A stretch of DNA of 64,000 nucleotides from Crotalaria pallida. Taxonomy: Eukaryota; Streptophyta; Magnoliopsida; Fabales; Fabaceae. Location of the stretch: contig CM075652.1 of assembly GCA_037953625.1 (NCBI GenBank), positions 31,986,501 to 32,050,500 of the forward strand, read 5' to 3'. This document shows, in pieces, positions 21,808 through 33,343 of this stretch (its first letter is position 1; each line of letters starts with the position of its first letter). The notes beneath the pieces are model-generated. The model saw only the letters and a list, made by a program, of their open reading frames with translations. It did no database searches and was not told where the DNA came from. Position numbers and translations under genes: made by a program.

Positions 21808-23686
21808 GTAAGGGGGTAGCTTACTATTTGCTAGAATGAGAATAAATTGTGGTAGAATATAGGATGAGTCACCAAGAGACTCAAAGGGCATAAGTTGAAA
21901 TGGTTAAATGGCTTGGAGGCCAATTTGAGCTCAATTGATGTTTTGAGCAATGTTAATTGAATGCATGCAAGCTATGTTGATGTTGATTTCATGACTTACT
22001 TGGATATTATGTGAATTGATGCATTAAGTTGTGAAATATGTGCAATTATGTGCAATTTGTGTATCCAAATTGAATGCATGCAAGATAGATATGTTTCTGT
22101 GTTTAAACATATTTATTTAAGGTATATGAACTCTGTTAAAGGTTGAAATTTGGTTAGATTTGAGTAGTGAAGAAAATGGTTTGTTAAAACTCATGTTTTA
22201 GTGTCAGACTGCATAATCTAACCGGTTACTCGATATTCGTAACCGATTAGACCCTGTTAAAATGCAAAAGAAAATAAGTTTACAAAATCAGCATTGTGGT
22301 CTTACAAATCCTACTCAAATCTAGGCCTTAATTTCATGGAAAACAATCTGAAAATAAGTTGATTTCACTGTTATAGTTCAGATTGCAGTTAAAGAGTTAA
22401 TACCTTAAGGAAATGAGATAGTTTCAAGAGGAAATTATGCTCATTGGACAATGAAATGTGATTTAGACTTTTGAATGATATAAACAGTGGTTTTGAGGTA
22501 TAAACATTGTTAAACCGGTTTATGGATTGGGTAGGGAATTCAAGAAAAAGGATTTTCTGAATTACAATGGTAAACAGTTCAGGTCTGTAAATCTAACCGG
22601 TTAGCTTGGAACTGTAACCGGTTAGTACCTGAATCTGAAAAATAAAAAGTTAAGTTTTTGAATACCATTGACTTTGTTTTACCCAATCTAAGTTTAAGGG
22701 CATGTCTTGAGATAATTCAAAAGAGAATTTTGTGTCAAAGACTATACCTCAAATAAATCGTTCAAAAGAGAAATTTGAATATTTCTAAATCACAGTAATT
22801 AATGGAAAGACCAACCTTAGTAATTATGTATGCGATGCATGCATAGAGAAAGGTGATGAAATAGGTTGGCAAGGATTGTTTGTGATGTTCGGGGTACACG
22901 ACCCTATACTCTAGGAGTACTAAACTGATGCAACCAACTTGATGACACATTCTGGGAATGTGGCCATTGTCTGGGACATGGTTTCTTGGACACGTTCTGG
23001 GAACGTGATGCACACTCTGGGAGTGGTGCTTGATTATATTCCAAGTATGGTTTGCGATACGTTCTAGGAACGTATGTTAGTGTTCTGGGAACACGTTGGT
23101 ATAATAATGAAATTAAAGATAAAACCAACCTTGATGATTGTGCATTCATATAGAATGGAAGTTTGGTTGGTAGGAACGTTTATCATATTCTGGGAATATG
23201 AGGAGGGTACTCTGGGAGTACCAAATTATAACCTACTTGATGACACATTATAGATATGTGGCCAGTGTCCGGGACCTGGTTTTTATGCGTTCTGGGAATG
23301 TATGCGTTCTGGGAATGTGGTGCACACTCTGGGAGTGGTGCTTATTATTCCAAGTATGGTTTCCTACACGTTCTGGGAACGTGGTGCACACTCTGGGAGT
23401 GATGCGTATTATCCAAGTATGGTTCGGCATTACGTTCTGGGAACGAATGTCGGTGTTCCGGGAACACAACGGTGTATTGGATGGACGTCCAAGATGGACT
23501 TTTAGAGGCCTCAATTATGGAAGGAAATCATGCATCATGCCACCTGCATTGAAAGAATTGTTATGATTAACCGGGTGTGCTCATATGATTATGCATCATG
23601 ATTTGCTACATGTTAACTTGTGGATGTTAGTTTTATTCTCATTTCATTATGTGAATACGTATAGCTAACCCCCATGCCCTTATTAG
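21808..23686 (+). other. Putative LTR leader intron, family B, LTR1 (1879 nt)
   Basis: Donor CCTAAG/GTAAGG at 21807/21808. Branch-point-like AGCTAACCCCC is followed by acceptor CTTATTAG/GTGTTG at 23686/23687. The LTR2 copy is 28837-30714. The intron holds the hairpin array and two palindrome pairs. An ORF beginning with an ATG at 21740 runs open into the donor. Splicing is not shown directly. Confidence 0.45.
22940..23470 (+). repeat. Hairpin array with TTCTGGGAA/CTCTGGGAG cores (LTR1 of B)
   Basis: About 14 short inverted repeats share the core C-TGG-G, with arms that differ but stay complementary: CACATTCTGGGAATGTG, CACGTTCTGGGAACGTG, CACTCTGGGAGTG, GTGTTCTGGGAACAC, CATATTCTGGGAATATG, GGTACTCTGGGAGTACC and GTGTTCCGGGAACAC among them. 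A copy lies in LTR2. Confidence 0.9.
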
Positions 23687-24175
23687 GTGTTGATCGTGCA
23701 TCTAGCTTGCACAAGAATCAGTAAAGGGAGATGTCCCTTAGGTGCATGCAGAGTATAGAAAGTGTGGGTTGGGAACCCGTTGTGCAGATATCGAGGATCC
23801 GACGAGAAGGATGTTTGGACAAAGGACCAGTGACCAGCTCTATAACATTTCTATTTTTAATAGAACTTATATGATACATATTTTGGAAAAAGGTATCATA
23901 AGAGGAATTCAGTAATTATACTTATTTGGTATTAATGGACTTGTTACACTTGATATATTTTGGGGGTACAATATGATGATTTTACTATGTTTTCGCAAAC
24001 TCTGATTTTGTTAGTCAACCTCATTACTAATCAAGTGTTTGTGAAAAGGAATTTTCAAGGGAAGGGAAAATTATTATTTTCAGATCTTTTTTCCAACGAT
24101 AACAAGCCCAAGTTTTCATAAACTTCTTACTTTTCTTATAAAGTAAGATGATATACAAGGAGTGTTACATTTTTA

Positions 24176-24188
24176 TGGTATCAGAGCA
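24176..24188 (+). promoter_or_regulatory. Primer-binding site of element B (tRNA-iMet)
   Basis: TGGTATCAGAGCA, an exact match to the usual initiator-Met site, six bases after the LTR. Confidence 0.9.
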
Positions 24189-27100
24189 ATGGTCCTGAGT
24201 CTTGGTCCTTGGGTGTGTGGTCCAATACGCTGGTCATCGATATCTGCAATGTTTCCTGGGAAGTATGCTTTCATAAACTTCCAAACTAGAGCCACGGTTA
24301 TGGGTAATGGCTCTAGATAAGTAGCTTATTCTGCTATTAAAAAGTGTTCTATGTAGTCTAAGTAGAAGTATGATAGTCGTATGCTTCTCTTTAGACATGT
24401 GGTAACCCTAAAACCATAGTGTTGGTTTATTCCGTTCTCATAGAACCAGTGATAAGGAAATCTTAAAGGAGTTGTAGTTAAGTCCTTGACTCTGGGGAGG
24501 AGTATTTACCCTCACTAGTGTTAAAGTTAATCAACTTCTCCGGTCGAGTGCAAGGCAGTCATCTTCTTAAGGATTAATCTGGTTGAGTTCGTTAAACTCT
24601 AAAGCTATTCCTTCATTTGTTCCTTATGGATAAGGGTATTGATCAAAGTTGCTATATGCCTTATCCAATCGGCTATCTCAAAGCAGAGAATCCTACAAAT
24701 CTTATTGAAGTGGTTTCCAAGGTATGTCTGAATCGTTCTATTAAGGTATTAGACTTTGTCTATCTACCTGTGTCATGATTTCATTTGATCTTAAGCACGG
24801 TTTAGGAATCGAAGGATCAAATTATCATGATTAATGACGATAGAACAACCCTGTATTGGAATTCCCAAGCTTCGAATTTGGAATCCAATGGACCCATGTG
24901 TCTGCTTCTGGGCAGCAGTGAAGGAAATAGGGGGTTAAAGAAATCTGGGTTTCAAGAAAGGATGTTAGGTTCACCCTTGAGCAAAGAGATAGAGTTTGGA
25001 ATCAAGTTAATTCTTGAAGCTGATTTTCTCTCTACTACCCTTACGATATGGTATCGTCAGGAATGGTCAAATGAGAGAAACACGTAGAGAAGTTGTTAAA
25101 AGAATTCGTTGGACCAGCTTAAAAGAGTCTAAGTGTTTTCTGAGATGGATTGGCGGTTGAATTAATCCCAAATCAGGATTCGAGGTAGGGATACACTTGA
25201 GACTGCATTTTAATCTCGATACGGACATTATGAGTAGAAAATAATGCCGTTCAGATTGACTAATGCACCTGTTCTTTTATGGATTATAAGAACGGGACCT
25301 TTAGATTATATTTGGATACGTTTGTGGTTTATCCTGAGAATCCGGAGGAGCACGAGAAACATCTCAGGATGGTGTTGAGAATCCTGCAAGAGGAGTAGTT
25401 GTGTGCTAAGCTCACCAAAGATGAGTTTTGGTTGAGCGAAGCTAAGTTCGCAGGGCATGTGATCTTTAAAGTAAGAAGTTCTTGGGGCTGGCTGGGTACT
25501 ATCGCCGGAGTATTTAAGGATTTTCTAAGATCGCGTGGCCTTTGATCAAGTTGACTTGGAAAGATCAACTGATGGTATTGAATGATAGGATGTTGTTTAA
25601 TTATGGTGGGGTGATGATGGATTATACCCCAACATAATATGATTAGTCCAAGAGGAATTATGGAAAATGTGAGTAGATTATGATTTAAATCATTTCAGTG
25701 ATGGATTCAGTTGGAATCAAGGTATTAGATTATGAATAAATCCTATTTTGAGTAGGATTGATGAGGTAAAGAAAATGGTTTTGAAATTCTTTGGTTTTAT
25801 TTCTAAAACTATACTTCATAACCGGTTAGAGTTTCTTGTAACCGGTTAGAAGCTGAAAGTCTAAAATAAAAATTTAAGTCCTTGTGAAGGAACTTTTGGT
25901 ATCAATAAACATCTTCCTCCAATCCAAACTCAATGTCAATTACCTAAGTAAAATTTAAGGAAAGGATTTAAGGTGGTAAAATAACTTAATGCCTTGATTC
26001 ATCATTGAAATTGATTTAAGAAGATTGAATCCTAATACTTATGGATTAATCGAGAGTTGAAATTAAGGAGTTGCTCCAACCGGGAAAGGTAGAGAATTGA
26101 GCTGGATGATGCAAAAAGAGATGATAAGTACTAGAATAAGAAGGGTGTGATTCATGAACAAGTTTGAAGTTCGAAAGTATGAATGTCAATAGGAAGAGGA
26201 AGAGTTGAATGTAAGATAAAGGCAATGGATGGAGTTTCTTAAAGACTATGGTTTTGAGCTCCATTATTATCCTGGTAAAGCATACGTGGTTGCGAACGAT
26301 TTGAGCTGAAAGGCTATTCCTGTGAGCTCAAAGATGGTCAAGGGGGCTATTCTAATCGAGGAGTTCAGAGGCCTAAGTCTAGCAATGCAAGAGGAACCCT
26401 CTAGTATTAGATTGGGAATGTTGCCAATCACCAACGAATTCTTGAATCAGATTCGTGAATTTCAACCAGGAAATGAGGAGCTGAAAGGGATGAATGAGAT
26501 TGAATCTTTAGAATTAAAGTCTGTGATTAGGGATATTAGAAAATATAGTGTGGAGACAAGGGATTTATGAAATATTGTTTAGAACAACTTAGATGAGAAA
26601 TCCAAAGGCATGAACTTCAAGAATAGATTATGTTCGAACCCAAGTCCGCTATCAACTATCAAGGAATAAGGAATTTCTCATGTTGGTAAGCATGTATGAG
26701 GACTATGGGAAAGCACATGAATTTCATGCGAGAAGTGTCTGAGTACAGAATAAGAAAAAGAATGATAAATACAGGCCCAACTGGAGAAAGAGGAAAAGTA
26801 AATGGGAGAATATCTACCACGTAAATATCAAGGTTAAGAAATCCTCGATTGGAAAGAAGTGACTAAGGAGGAAATAGGGAAGGGAACATTTGTCCATCTC
26901 AAGGTGAAAACTGGGAGGCACATCACTTTGAGTTTAATTGTGATGTACCTAAGGGAATAGTCAATTCCGATTGTAGGAAGCTGGAGTACTATTCACCGAA
27001 TTGTCTTGAAGGAAAAGGTGAGAAAAGAATGGACGAATCCAGCACGAGAAGAATTCACCGGCCGAGATGAGAGTTGAGTGTCATCCTGACGTAGACAACC

Positions 27101-27884
27101 CAAGCCTATCTCTTCCTTTGGTCGGAGTTAACGTAGTCAAATGTTTTTCGATTACGTTAATCTAATCGTTTGAGAATATCAATATCCTGTAAGTTCAACT
27201 TCAATCTTTCTGTGATCAAAACCTTTATCACAGTTGGATGTGATAATATCTGTGGACACTACAGAAATAGAAAGATCAGTTATGGCTAGAGGGATTAATA
27301 ACCACCGGGATAGGACAAACCTTTGTCTCCCCAACGGAAATGTCTCTAGAACTTGACTATCTAACTAAGTCTGATAGTGATAATTACCCTATCTTTAAGT
27401 TCATCTAACTTAAAGACCTGTCGTATGGTCTTTCTTGCGAAAGATTATATCTGAAAGAGATGATTTTGTTATTAATGGTTTGAATATTAGGACTGATCAC
27501 CCTAATGTCTCAAACTATTAAGAAATGAAGTCATACAAAATGTTTCTTTGATCGTGCTTGAGAGATCAGAGTGCGCAGCCCAAAAAGTTTTTCCAAAAAG
27601 TTTATTGGAAAGTGTTTTAATTGAAGAATATTTATGTGAAGCGTAAAGAGTATTTCTTTTAAAAGAAATTCTTTCACCTAAGAGTTTTATGAAAAGAATT
27701 TTGGTTTAAGGTGAAAGGTTTTATTAGAGATGTTTCGAAATAAAAGAACTATATCGAAACTCTTTTAAGTAGGGGAGGACCCTAAAGAAAAAATTTTTGG
27801 GAGCAAGATGAAGTTTTCTAGTATAAAAATATTTTGGAAAAGTGGAAAATTTCGAAAGATGAATTTCGGGGACGAAATTCCTTT
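24189..27884 (+). pseudogene. Degenerate gag-pol interior of element B
   Basis: Only fragments are recognisable. Around 24915-25120 a protease-RT linker (SKEIEFGIKLI) can be seen. Around 25230-25560 RT palm pieces read across several frames: a CCGTTCAGATTGACTAATGC stretch corresponding to the MPFGLTNA box, then a garbled ILIYSKNPEEHEKHL region. Around 26230-26290 there is an RNase H end (HYYPGKAYVVAND), then linker and scattered integrase traces to 27880. Stops and frameshifts occur throughout; the interior is about 1 kb shorter than usual. A 25700-25960 stretch resembles LTR sequence of a related family, including its own AACCGGTT pair at 25820/25840. Confidence 0.75.
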
Positions 27885-27899
27885 TAAGTGGGGGAGTAG
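27861..27899 (+). other. Inverted repeat and polypurine tract before LTR2 of B
   Basis: GAATTTCGGGGACGAAATTC (27861-27880) is a 9-bp-arm inverted repeat, followed by TAAGTGGGGGAGTAG (27885-27899) against the LTR. The same pair of signals occurs in C, E and F. Confidence 0.8.
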
Positions 27900-30800
27900 T
27901 GTAACACCCCTAATTTTCGTCTCCCAAATAACCAAGAAATTAATTATAACAATTATTTTATAATTGATTTATATTAGTTTTGACGGTTTTAGTTTTTGTA
28001 CATTATGTGTTTTGATATAAAAATATGAGACATATTTTTATATGGTTATTTTGTACAAAAATGTGAATATTGTAAATTAGCCCTTGGGTTGGGACCTAAT
28101 TGAAATATTAAAAAGGTTTTTGAAGAAAGAGTAATTAAATTATTAATTTTTGAATTTTATCAGTATGTAACCGGTTAGAAGGGCTGTGTAACCGATTACA
28201 CGATGAACTCAGAAAACTGGGTTAGTGCGTTTGATGAGTAATCACGCGTTTTAACCCAGAAATTGCCACGATTCCTTCCTTCCTTGAGTGGAGATAGACG
28301 TGTCGCCTTGCATGTTACTCCAATTCGTCTATAAAAGGCTGGATTGCTGAAGGATTTGGGGTTGGTTCTCTGAATTTAGGGTTGAAGCTCTGTTTAGGGT
28401 TTGTAAGTTCGTCTCTGAAATTCTCCTTCGTTTCTGAGAGTTAGAACATGAGTGATACACTGTTACAAAGCTCACATCGAGGACTTTGTATTGATATAAA
28501 GATTGTGAGTTGAGAGTCCCTGAATCAAGAGAACGAAGCTTGCCAAGTTGAGGTGTTGATGCTGTCAAACCTCAGCTTCTGGTTTCTGGAGCTGACTTTG
28601 AAGCTCGATTTTGGTAAGCACACGAACCCTTTTGGTTTCAAATCTATTCCTACCTCTAGTGCATGTTGCATAGATTGAGTGCTAATGGTTTTCCCCAATT
28701 TGTTTGTCCAATTCATGTGTCAAATCTTGTAGTTTTTGGACCCTGTCAAACCTGTTGTGGACTGAAAATGGAGATTGTGGATTCTGGGGAGATCTGGCAA
28801 ATTCCAGTGATTAGATTCATCAAGCACGAACCTAAGGTAAGGGGGAAGCTTACTATTTGCTAGAATGAGAATAAATTGTGGTAGAATATAGGATGAGTCA
28901 CCAAGAGACTCAAAGGGCATAAGTTGAAATGGTTAAATGGCTTGGAGGCCAATTTGAGCTCAATTGATGTTTTGAGCAATGTTAATTGAATGCATGCAAG
29001 CTATGTTGATGTTGATTTCATGACTTACTTGGATATTATGTGAATTGATGCATTAAGTTGTGAAATATGTGCAATTATGTGCAATTTGTGTATCCAAATT
29101 GAATGCATGCAAGATAGATATGTTTCTGTGTTTAAACATATTTATTTAAGGTATATGAACTCTGTTAAAGGTTGAAATTTGGTTAGATTTGAGTAGTGAA
29201 GAAAATGGTTTGTTAAAACTCATGTTTTAGTGTCAGACTGCATAATCTAACCGGTTACTCGATATTCGTAACCGGTTAGACCCTGTTAAAATGCAAAAGA
29301 AAATAAGTTTACAAAATCAGCATTGTGGTCTTACAAATCCTACTCAAATCTAGGCCTTAATTTCATGGAAAACAATCTGAAAATAAGTTGATTTCACTGT
29401 TATAGTTCAGATTGCAGTTAAAGAGTTAATACCTTAAGGAAATGAGATAGTTTCAAGAGGAAATTATGCTCATTGGACAATGAAATGTGATTTAGACTTT
29501 TGAATGATATAAACAGTGGTTTTGAGGTATAAACATTGTTAAACTGGTTTATGGATTGGGTAGGGAATTCAAGAAAAAGGGTTTTCTGAATTACAATGGT
29601 AAACAGTTCAGGTCTGTAAATCTAACCGGTTAGCCTGGAACTGTAACCGGTTAGTACCTGAATCTGAAAATAAAAAGTTAAGTTTTTGAATACCATTGAC
29701 TTTGTTTAACCCAATCTAAGTTTAAGGGCATGTCTTGAGATAATTCAAAAGAGAATTTTGTGTCAAAGACTATACCTCAAATAAATCGTTCAAAAGAGAA
29801 ATTGGAATATTTCTAAATCACAATGATTAATGGAAAGACCAACCTTAGTAATTATGTATGTGATGCATGCATAGAGAAAGGTGATGAAATAGGTTGGCAA
29901 GGATTGTTTGTGATGTTCGGGGTACACGACCCTATACTCTAGGAGTACTAAACTGATGCACCCAACTTGATGACACATTCTGGGAATGTGGCCATTGTCT
30001 GGGACATGGTTTCTTGGACACGTTCTGGGAACGTGATGCACACTCTGGGAGTGGTGCTTGATTATATTCCAAGTATGGTTTGCGATACGTTCTGGGAACG
30101 TATGTTAGTGTTCTGGGAACACGTTGGTATAATAATGAAATTAAAGATAAAACCAACCTTGATGATTGTGCATTCATACAGAATGGAAGTTTGGTTGGTA
30201 GGAACGTTTATCATATTCTGGGAATATGAGGAGGGTACTCTGGGAGTACCAAATTATAACCTACTTGATGACACATTATAGATATGTGGCCAGTGTCCGG
30301 GACCTGGTTTTTATGCGTTCTGGGAACGTATGCGTTCTGGGAACATGGTGCACACTCTGGGAGTGGTGCTTATTATTCCATGTATGGTTTGCTACACGTT
30401 CTGGGAACGTGGTGCACACTCTGGGAGTGATGCGTATTATCCAAGTATGGTTCGGCATTACGTTCTGGGAATGAATGTCGGTGTTCCGGGAACACAACGG
30501 TGTATTGGATGGACGTCCAAGATGGACTTTTAGAGGCCTCAGTTGTGGAAGGAAATCATGCATCATGCCACCTGCATTGAAAGAATTCTTATGATTAACC
30601 GGGTGTGCTCATATGATTATGCATCATGATTTGCTACATGTTAACTTGTGGATGTTAGTTTTATTCTCATTTGATTATGCGAATACGTATAGCTAACCCT
30701 CATGCCCTTATTAGGTGTTGATCGTGCATCTAGCTTGCACAAGAATCAGTAAAGGGAGATGTCCCTTAGGTGCATGCAGAGTATAGAAAGTGTGGGTTGG

Positions 30801-31197
30801 GAACCCGTTGTGCAGATATCGAGGATCCGACGAGAAGGATGTTTGGACAAAGGACCAGTGACCAGCTCTATAACATTTCTATTTTTAATAGAACTTATAT
30901 GATACATATTTTGGAAAAAGGTATCATAAGAGGAATTCAGTAATTATACTTATTTGGTATTAATGGACTTGTTACACTTGATATATTTTGGGGGTACAAT
31001 ATGATGATTTTACTATGTTTCCGCAAACTCTGATTTTGTTAGTCAACCCCATTACTAATCAAGTGTTTGTGAAAAGGAATTTTCAAGGGAAGGGAAAATT
31101 ATTATTTTCAGATCTTTTTTCCAACGATAACAAGCCCAAGTTTTCATAAACTTCTTACTTTTCTTATAAAGTAAGATGATATACAAGGAGTGTTACA
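27900..31197 (+). repeat. 3' LTR of element B (3298 bp)
   Basis: Nearly identical partner of 20871-24169, with the hairpin array at about 29968-30500 and the intron-like segment at 28837-30714. Visible differences include G/A changes inside palindromes (AACCGATT at 28190 here, but at 22241 in LTR1). Confidence 0.95.
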
Positions 31198-31202
31198 AAG
31201 CT

Positions 31203-31790
31203 AATCTCGACCTGTTCTTGCACATAGCCTCCCAGCCCAAGAGACAGCTTTGCCCAATACATAAGCCGATCTTAACGAACTTGGATATTATCCCGACCCT
31301 CAAGACTTGTCAAATATCAAATACTCATAACGGAGAAAGGACACCAACACTTGACTACTTCAAACCACTCAACATCCCATGAATCACGCTACCAAGAACA
31401 TAGGATGTGTCTCAGATAGAAGGTTGTTTTTCACATCGAATCGAAGGTATTTTCCACTTGAATGTGTGGTAGGCGAATTGACAATTATATCTTGAGATCT
31501 TTAAGTGCAAGCCATCGCAAATTCTCATACAAATCTTGTCTATATTTATTGAGGACTCGTCATCGGTCCAAATTTAAACCTGCTAAAATCAATGGCTTTA
31601 TAAAAAGTGAAAATGAATTTTGATAAAAGTTGATTCTATACTACAATTTCTTGCTAACCATCTTTAGTGTGTTTCAATCCTTTAAATGTTCACATTGGCA
31701 ACATTTATGGCTAAATTCATGAGCATTTATATATCCTTCCTCATAACAACATTCGGCTGAAGGTTAGATGATGTTTTGCTTCCCATGCTA
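31203..31790. other. Unassigned sequence between element B and the palindromic element
   Basis: No ORF, RNA gene or repeat is recognised. It is the right-hand side of the B target site, ending at the left arm of the palindromic element. Confidence 0.5.
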
Positions 31791-31930
31791 GGTCCTGAAA
31801 GATACCCATGGAATCAGTTAGGTCCTTGAAAGATTTGTGGAATCTCTTAAACTCCCCAAAGATCAATTTGACGTCACGTTAGTCCCCCCATCCAATTTCG
31901 TCAGGAGGGATCTAACGGAATCCTACTTGG
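31791..31930. mobile_element. Left arm of a palindromic DNA element (MITE/foldback-like), split by C and F
   Basis: From GGTCCTGAAAGATACC to CCTACTTGG this is an inverted match of 63404-63219 (GGAATCAGTTAGGTCC, TTTGTGGAATCTC, AAAGATCAATTTG, ATCACGTTAGTC and TCTAACGGAATCC all have inverted counterparts). The arm continues at 54229. No transposase is present, so it would be non-autonomous; superfamily unknown. Confidence 0.75.
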
Positions 31931-32369
31931 TGTAACACCATATTTTTAATTACCCCTAATTGCCCTTAATAGAAATAGTGGATTGAAAATTCCTTTTTAA
32001 CTTAAATAAATAGATTATAAAAATCTCCGAACAAATGGACGGAGTTTCCTTTGTTTATAAGACTATCCCAAAAATTTAGTTTGTCCTGCAACCTGTTTTA
32101 AACAAAATATTCATATTCGTTCAGTAGCCAGTAGGGCTAGACATAACTTTGTGCATCATAATGCACCCAGATAACAGTTATACACATATCAGAGTTAGCA
32201 GCATATTTAACAAGTTGTGGAAAACAGTATATTCCCAAAAAGACTCGTTTCCCAAAAGGAGTTGTCCTGGGCCCACCCAAAAGTTATATTTACATTATAT
32301 ACACCAAAAATGAATCACATCATGACATCAAAAGGCACAGGCCATATCCATGTCCTAATCCACTACAAT

Positions 32370-32434
32370 CTACTCTCCCTGTAAGGGAGAGTGCACCTGC
32401 TCGGCCGGGGGCTGTGCTAGCTCAATCTCAGTAC
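32370..32434 (-). other. 65-nt exon-like open segment, family C
   Basis: After the acceptor the frame reads TEIELAQPPAEQ, ends PLQGE and stops at TAG 32372-32370. E and F have the same length, frame and stop. The last bases also form a hairpin, CTCTCCCT-TAC-AGGGAGAG, so RNA structure is an alternative reason for conservation. Confidence 0.4.
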
Positions 32435-33343
32435 CTATGAAAAAATAGTAAGGAGGTGAGCATTGCACATGAAATAGAAAAGCAGTTTCTAATCAGACAT
32501 AATAACCAACTAAACCAAGCAAAATTGTCAAGTAATTCACATAATGCGCATTCATCACAATCATAAACCATAATCACATTCAATTGTATCCAAGTCTTAT
32601 TCCCATTTCCTATCTCATTATTCAAATGTGATTCCATTTTTCCCTCTTCCAATCCCTTTTCCTTTACTTGCACCACTAGGATTTTGATTGCACCTGCTAG
32701 GCAATTGGTACACCCATTAGGGACTTTGCACCCATCAGGACTTTTGCACCCATTAGGCATCACCCATTAGGTCTATGCTCAATAATTTATTCAGTTCATT
32801 TCCTTTAGCTCTAGTCCATACCCTATTCCATTTTATTTTGCAGTGAATTGATCCATTGGTACACCAATGCCTAACGGGGCATTTGGACCTAATGGGCAAT
32901 TAGCCTGACGAGAAATTAGCCTGAATGGGACAAATTGGAACACCTAGCAGGGCACCTAGTGTGCCAGTGTCCCCAATGATCAATTCCACTGCATTTCCCT
33001 CTATTTTTAACCTATGTCTCATTTCATCATTTTAAAACATACATGGCCATTTTCTCAACAACTATATTAACCACCAATTATCAAATATTACATGTCAAGT
33101 TCAACATACACATCATTTATCAAATACTCAAATATCAAATTCAACATATATAACAACATTTAACATCAAGTATATACATTTGATCACAAATACTACCTAG
33201 GGTTCAATTCACTCATCTGCCTAATCAAAATATTATCATTATTCTCTATCTTAGGGTTTCATAGTCACTATCCTAATCACATAAACCCTAGCAAATCATT
33301 ATAACTAATTAGGAACCCTTCTCTAGAACAAGCCAATACTCAC
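32435..33343 (-). other. Putative LTR leader intron, family C (909 nt)
   Basis: Donor ATTTGG/GTGAGT at 33344/33343; branch-point-like ATGCTCACCTCC; acceptor TTTCATAG/GTACTG at 32435/32434. The upstream exon has the GGTGGCAA shared with E and F. The array of CACCCATTAGG-type units (32690-32960) lies inside. Confidence 0.45.

Larger units (their letters stand above)
20871..24169 (+). repeat. 5' LTR of element B (3299 bp)
   Basis: In order: AACCGGTT pair (21140, 21161), TATAAAA (21301-21307), GTAAGC donor (about 21584), GTAAGG donor (21808), two more AACCGGTT pairs (22220/22241 and 22595/22616), hairpin array (22940-23470) and acceptor (23686). Confidence 0.95.
20871..31197 (+). mobile_element. 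Ty3/Gypsy LTR element B, young LTRs, degenerate interior
   Basis: LTRs 20871-24169 and 27900-31197 start TGTAACACCCC and end GTGTTACA, flanked by an exact duplication AAGCT (20866-20870 and 31198-31202). An exact iMet primer site follows LTR1, and the polypurine tract AAGTGGGGGAGTAG precedes LTR2. The 3.7-kb interior has only broken pol traces. The LTRs align almost base for base by eye over 3.3 kb. A defective element therefore seems to have inserted recently. Confidence 0.95.

Noticed and set aside
22940..23470. TTCTGGGAA cores as heat-shock elements
   Set aside because: Heat-shock elements have a two-base gap between TTC and GAA; here it is three, and the stems outside are what vary and pair.
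32428..32763. Cys-rich ORF starting MMPNGCKSPDGCKVPNGC, also at 52945-53496
   Set aside because: It is produced by CACCCATTAGG/GCACCCATC repeats inside the proposed intron. The second occurrence reads into RT sequence. No evidence of selection.
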